Assembly: GCA_019347995.1 (NCBI GenBank) | Contig: JAHWKH010000091.1 | Span: 1 to 7,851, forward strand | Source: Gemmatimonadota bacterium | Lineage (GTDB): Bacteria > Gemmatimonadota > Gemmatimonadetes > Longimicrobiales > UBA6960 | Reading direction: 5' to 3' | DNA length: 7,851 bases | Shown here: piece after piece, positions 5,927 to 7,851 of the stretch | How the letters are laid out: each line of letters begins with the position of its first letter | Numbering within the stretch: position 1 is the stretch's first letter | The notes under the pieces: model-generated | Told to the model about the DNA's origin: nothing | Database searches by the model: none | The model's input: the letters and a program-made list of their open reading frames with translations, nothing else | Position numbers and translations under genes: made by a program

Positions 5927-7759
5927 ATGCAAGCCACCACGCTCCAGGATCAGCTCGACGCGCTCTCCACGCGCCCCGGGGTCTATCTCTTCCGGGACGC
6001 GCGCGGGGCGATCCTGTACGTCGGCAAGGCCAAGTCACTCAGGAGCCGGGTGCGCAGCTACTTCCGCTCCGAGGCGGCGCACGGCGTGAAGACGGCGGAG
6101 CTGGCCCGCCGCGTGACGGCGGTGGAGACCATCGTCGTCGGATCGGAGGCCGAGGCCCTCATCCTCGAGGCCAACCTCATCAAGGAGCACCGCCCCCGCT
6201 TCAACGTCCAGCTCCGCGACGACAAGCGCTACCCGTACATCAAGGTCACGGTGCAGGAGGCCTTCCCCAGGGTGTACGTGACCCGGCGGGTGGTCAACGA
6301 CGGCGCCCGCTACTTCGGCCCCTACACGTCGGTGGGGCTCATGCGCCAGGCGCTGGAGGTGGTCAAGCGACTCTACACGGTGCGCTCCTGCCGCTACGAC
6401 CTGCCGAAGGACGCTCCCGCGCGACCCTGCCTGGACTACCACATCGGGCGCTGCAAGGCGCCCTGCGTGGGGCTCCAGAGCCAGGAGGACTACGGGGGGA
6501 TGATCGACGAGATCCTCCGCGTCCTGGAGGGCGATACCGAGACCATCCGCTCGGGGGTGGAGGAGGGCATGCGCCGCGCCTCCGAGAGCCTGGACTTCGA
6601 GCGCGCGGCGCGGCTGCGCGACGTCCTGCAGGGGCTCGACGGGCTGGCCCGGGACCAGCGGGTGCAGCGGGTGGGAGGGGGCGACCACGACGTGGTGGGG
6701 CTGGCGCGGGACGGAGCGCTGGCCACGGCCGTGGTGATGAAGGTGCGCCGGGGCCGCCTCCTGGGCCGCGACACGGTGCGCTTCGGGAACATCCTGGAGG
6801 AGAGCGACGAGAGCCTCCTGGCCAGCTTCGCCTCTCGCTACTACCTGGGGCGGGGCGAGCACGCGCTGAGGGAGCTCCCCCGGGAGATCCTCTTTCCCGA
6901 CGGCTTCGAGGACCGCGAGCTCCTGGGCGAGGTGCTCACCGACGCCGCCCAGCGGCGGGTGCAGACCCACGTGCCCCAGCGGGGGGAGAAGCGGCGCCTG
7001 GTGGAGCTGGCGAACCAGAACGCCCGCCACGCCCTGGAGGACCGGGTGACGGCCCTGGACGCCGCCACCGACCGGGCCGACGAAGCCCTGTACGACCTGC
7101 AGGACAAGCTCGACCTGAAGGTGGTCCCCCGGCTCATGGTCTGCTTCGACGTCTCCCACACCCAGGGGACGGAGACGGTGGCCAGCGCCGTGGTGTTCGA
7201 GAACGGCGAGCCCCGCAAGGCCGGCTACCGGCACATGCGCATCCGCGGCGCGTGGGGCAACGACGACTATCGGAGCATGAACGAAGCCGTGAGCCGCTAC
7301 TTCCGACGGCGCCTCGCCGAGGAGAAGCCGCTGCCCGACCTGGTCCTCATCGACGGCGGCAAGGGCCAGCTCGGCGCCGCCCGCGAGGCCCTGGAGGCGC
7401 TGGGGGTGCGGGACGTCGCCCTGGCGGCGCTGGCCAAGAAGGAGGAGGAGGTCTTCCTGCCCGGCCGGAAGGAGCCGGTGACGCTGGACCGCCGCGACCG
7501 GGCCCTGCACGTGCTCCAGTGGATCCGCAACGAGGCGCACCGCTTCGCCGTGAGCTACAACAGGAAGCTCCGCCGCAAGCGCACCATCCGGAGCGACCTC
7601 AGCGAGATCCCCGGCATCGGCCCCGGACGCATGAAGGCGCTGCTCGCGCGCTTCGGCTCGGTGAAGGCGGTGAAGGAGGCCACCCCCGAGGACATCGCGA
7701 GGGTGCCCGGCTTCAGCCAGGTGCTCGCCAGCAGGATCCTCACCTACCTGGGGCGCTGA
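5927..7759 (+). CDS. uvrC: Excinuclease ABC subunit C (UvrC)
   Basis: UvrC joins the UvrB-DNA complex at a lesion and cuts the damaged strand on both sides during nucleotide excision repair. The 610 residues equal the usual length. Domains in order: GIY-YIG nuclease (about 16-95) for the 3' cut, with Y20, Y31, R41, Y45, E81 and N93 at the catalytic positions known from Thermotoga; four cysteines C155, C168, C176 and C180, matching the iron-sulfur ligands described for E. coli UvrC; UVR domain that binds UvrB (about 204-239, with SLDFERAARLRD); RNase H-like nuclease for the 5' cut, with D408 (CFDVSHTQG), D476 (LIDGGKGQL) and H538 (RNEAHRFA); and a C-terminal helix-hairpin-helix pair (about 558-608, IPGIGPGRMKALL). 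ATG at 5927 gives the expected short lead before RPGVYLF. No in-frame start is close upstream and no Shine-Dalgarno site is visible. It follows murJ by 66 bases and precedes gltX by one base. Confidence 0.97.
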   Translation: MQATTLQDQLDALSTRPGVYLFRDARGAILYVGKAKSLRSRVRSYFRSEAAHGVKTAELARRVTAVETIVVGSEAEALILEANLIKEHRPRFNVQLRDDKRYPYIKVTVQEAFPRVYVTRRVVNDGARYFGPYTSVGLMRQALEVVKRLYTVRSCRYDLPKDAPARPCLDYHIGRCKAPCVGLQSQEDYGGMIDEILRVLEGDTETIRSGVEEGMRRASESLDFERAARLRDVLQGLDGLARDQRVQRVGGGDHDVVGLARDGALATAVVMKVRRGRLLGRDTVRFGNILEESDESLLASFASRYYLGRGEHALRELPREILFPDGFEDRELLGEVLTDAAQRRVQTHVPQRGEKRRLVELANQNARHALEDRVTALDAATDRADEALYDLQDKLDLKVVPRLMVCFDVSHTQGTETVASAVVFENGEPRKAGYRHMRIRGAWGNDDYRSMNEAVSRYFRRRLAEEKPLPDLVLIDGGKGQLGAAREALEALGVRDVALAALAKKEEEVFLPGRKEPVTLDRRDRALHVLQWIRNEAHRFAVSYNRKLRRKRTIRSDLSEIPGIGPGRMKALLARFGSVKAVKEATPEDIARVPGFSQVLASRILTYLGR

Positions 7760-7760
7760 C

Positions 7761-7851
7761 GTGGCCGCTCCCCTTCGCGTGCGGACGCGCTTCGCCCCGA
7801 GCCCCACCGGCAGCCTGCACGTGGGCAACGTGCGCATCGCGGCGTTCAACT
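7761..7851 (+). CDS. gltX: Glutamyl-tRNA synthetase GltX, N-terminal part (cut by window end)
   Basis: The first 30 codons are visible and run off the window. They read RTRFAPSPTGSLHVGNVRIA (residues 8-27), the start of the class I catalytic domain of glutamyl-tRNA synthetase, with HVGN as the HIGH-type ATP-binding motif. The enzyme charges tRNA-Glu (and tRNA-Gln in species that use the amidotransferase route). GTG at 7761 lies one base after the uvrC stop, so translation is probably coupled; a weak GGGG lies at 7750-7753. The GTG at 7779 is a less likely alternative that leaves only one residue before RTRFAPSP. The related GluQ tRNA-modifying enzyme shares this motif and cannot be fully excluded from so short a piece. 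Confidence 0.88.
   Translation, partial: MAAPLRVRTRFAPSPTGSLHVGNVRIAAFN

Noticed and set aside
3998..5932. A 644-residue open frame on the minus strand opposite murJ, and similar long minus-strand frames at 34-1245, 1932-2987, 3072-4061 and 6035-7849
   Set aside because: They mirror well-identified + strand genes. Their translations are low-complexity, rich in R, G, A, H and P, with no recognisable domain, as expected from antisense frames in GC-rich coding DNA.
7441..7450. GGAGGAGGAGG-like run inside uvrC, resembling a ribosome binding site or repeat
   Set aside because: It encodes the conserved KKEEE segment of UvrC, and no start codon with a plausible frame follows.
1..7851. A novel defence, mobile or biosynthetic system
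   Set aside because: All but one gene are recognised housekeeping genes in one direction, with uniform base composition and no integrase, transposase, repeat array or toxin-like gene.

Overview
The window holds seven genes, all on the + strand and tightly packed: nadB, rlmH, bshC, a small membrane/coiled-coil gene, murJ, uvrC and the 5' end of gltX. The DNA is very GC-rich, with strong G/C preference at third codon positions and frequent GTG or TTG starts (nadB, rlmH, murJ and gltX use GTG; bshC uses TTG). No tRNA, rRNA, mobile element, CRISPR array or long non-coding stretch is visible. The longest gap between genes is 94 bases. The presence of a bacillithiol-type BshC in such GC-rich DNA argues against most Actinobacteria and Proteobacteria. 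It fits lineages such as Gemmatimonadota, Deinococcota or GC-rich relatives of Bacteroidota. Gemmatimonadota is my best guess, but this is an inference, not a reading of a marker gene.

Layout. 1-48: upstream region of nadB with a good -10 box only 8 bases before the GTG start, suggesting a leaderless or nearly leaderless message. 49-1650: nadB, L-aspartate oxidase, first step of NAD synthesis from aspartate. 1721-2188: rlmH, the 23S rRNA pseudouridine-1915 methyltransferase. 2229-3851: bshC, the putative cysteine-adding enzyme of bacillithiol synthesis. 3852-3945: a 94-base spacer with a weak promoter candidate. 3946-4227: a 93-residue protein with one N-terminal membrane helix and a regular coiled coil, function unknown. 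4211-5860: murJ (mviN), the lipid II flippase, overlapping the small gene by 17 bases. 5927-7759: uvrC, the dual-incision nuclease subunit of nucleotide excision repair. 7761-7851: start of gltX, glutamyl-tRNA synthetase, cut by the window edge.

The genes serve different housekeeping routes: NAD synthesis, ribosome modification, low-molecular-weight thiol synthesis, cell wall synthesis, DNA repair and tRNA charging. The short spacing and single direction suggest one or two transcription units. The catalytic residues of NadB and UvrC are all present. I found no defence system, novel enzyme cluster or other new system here. The points most worth a second look are the small membrane/coiled-coil protein coupled to murJ, and the MurJ itself, which lacks several charged residues known to be important in the E. 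coli protein.
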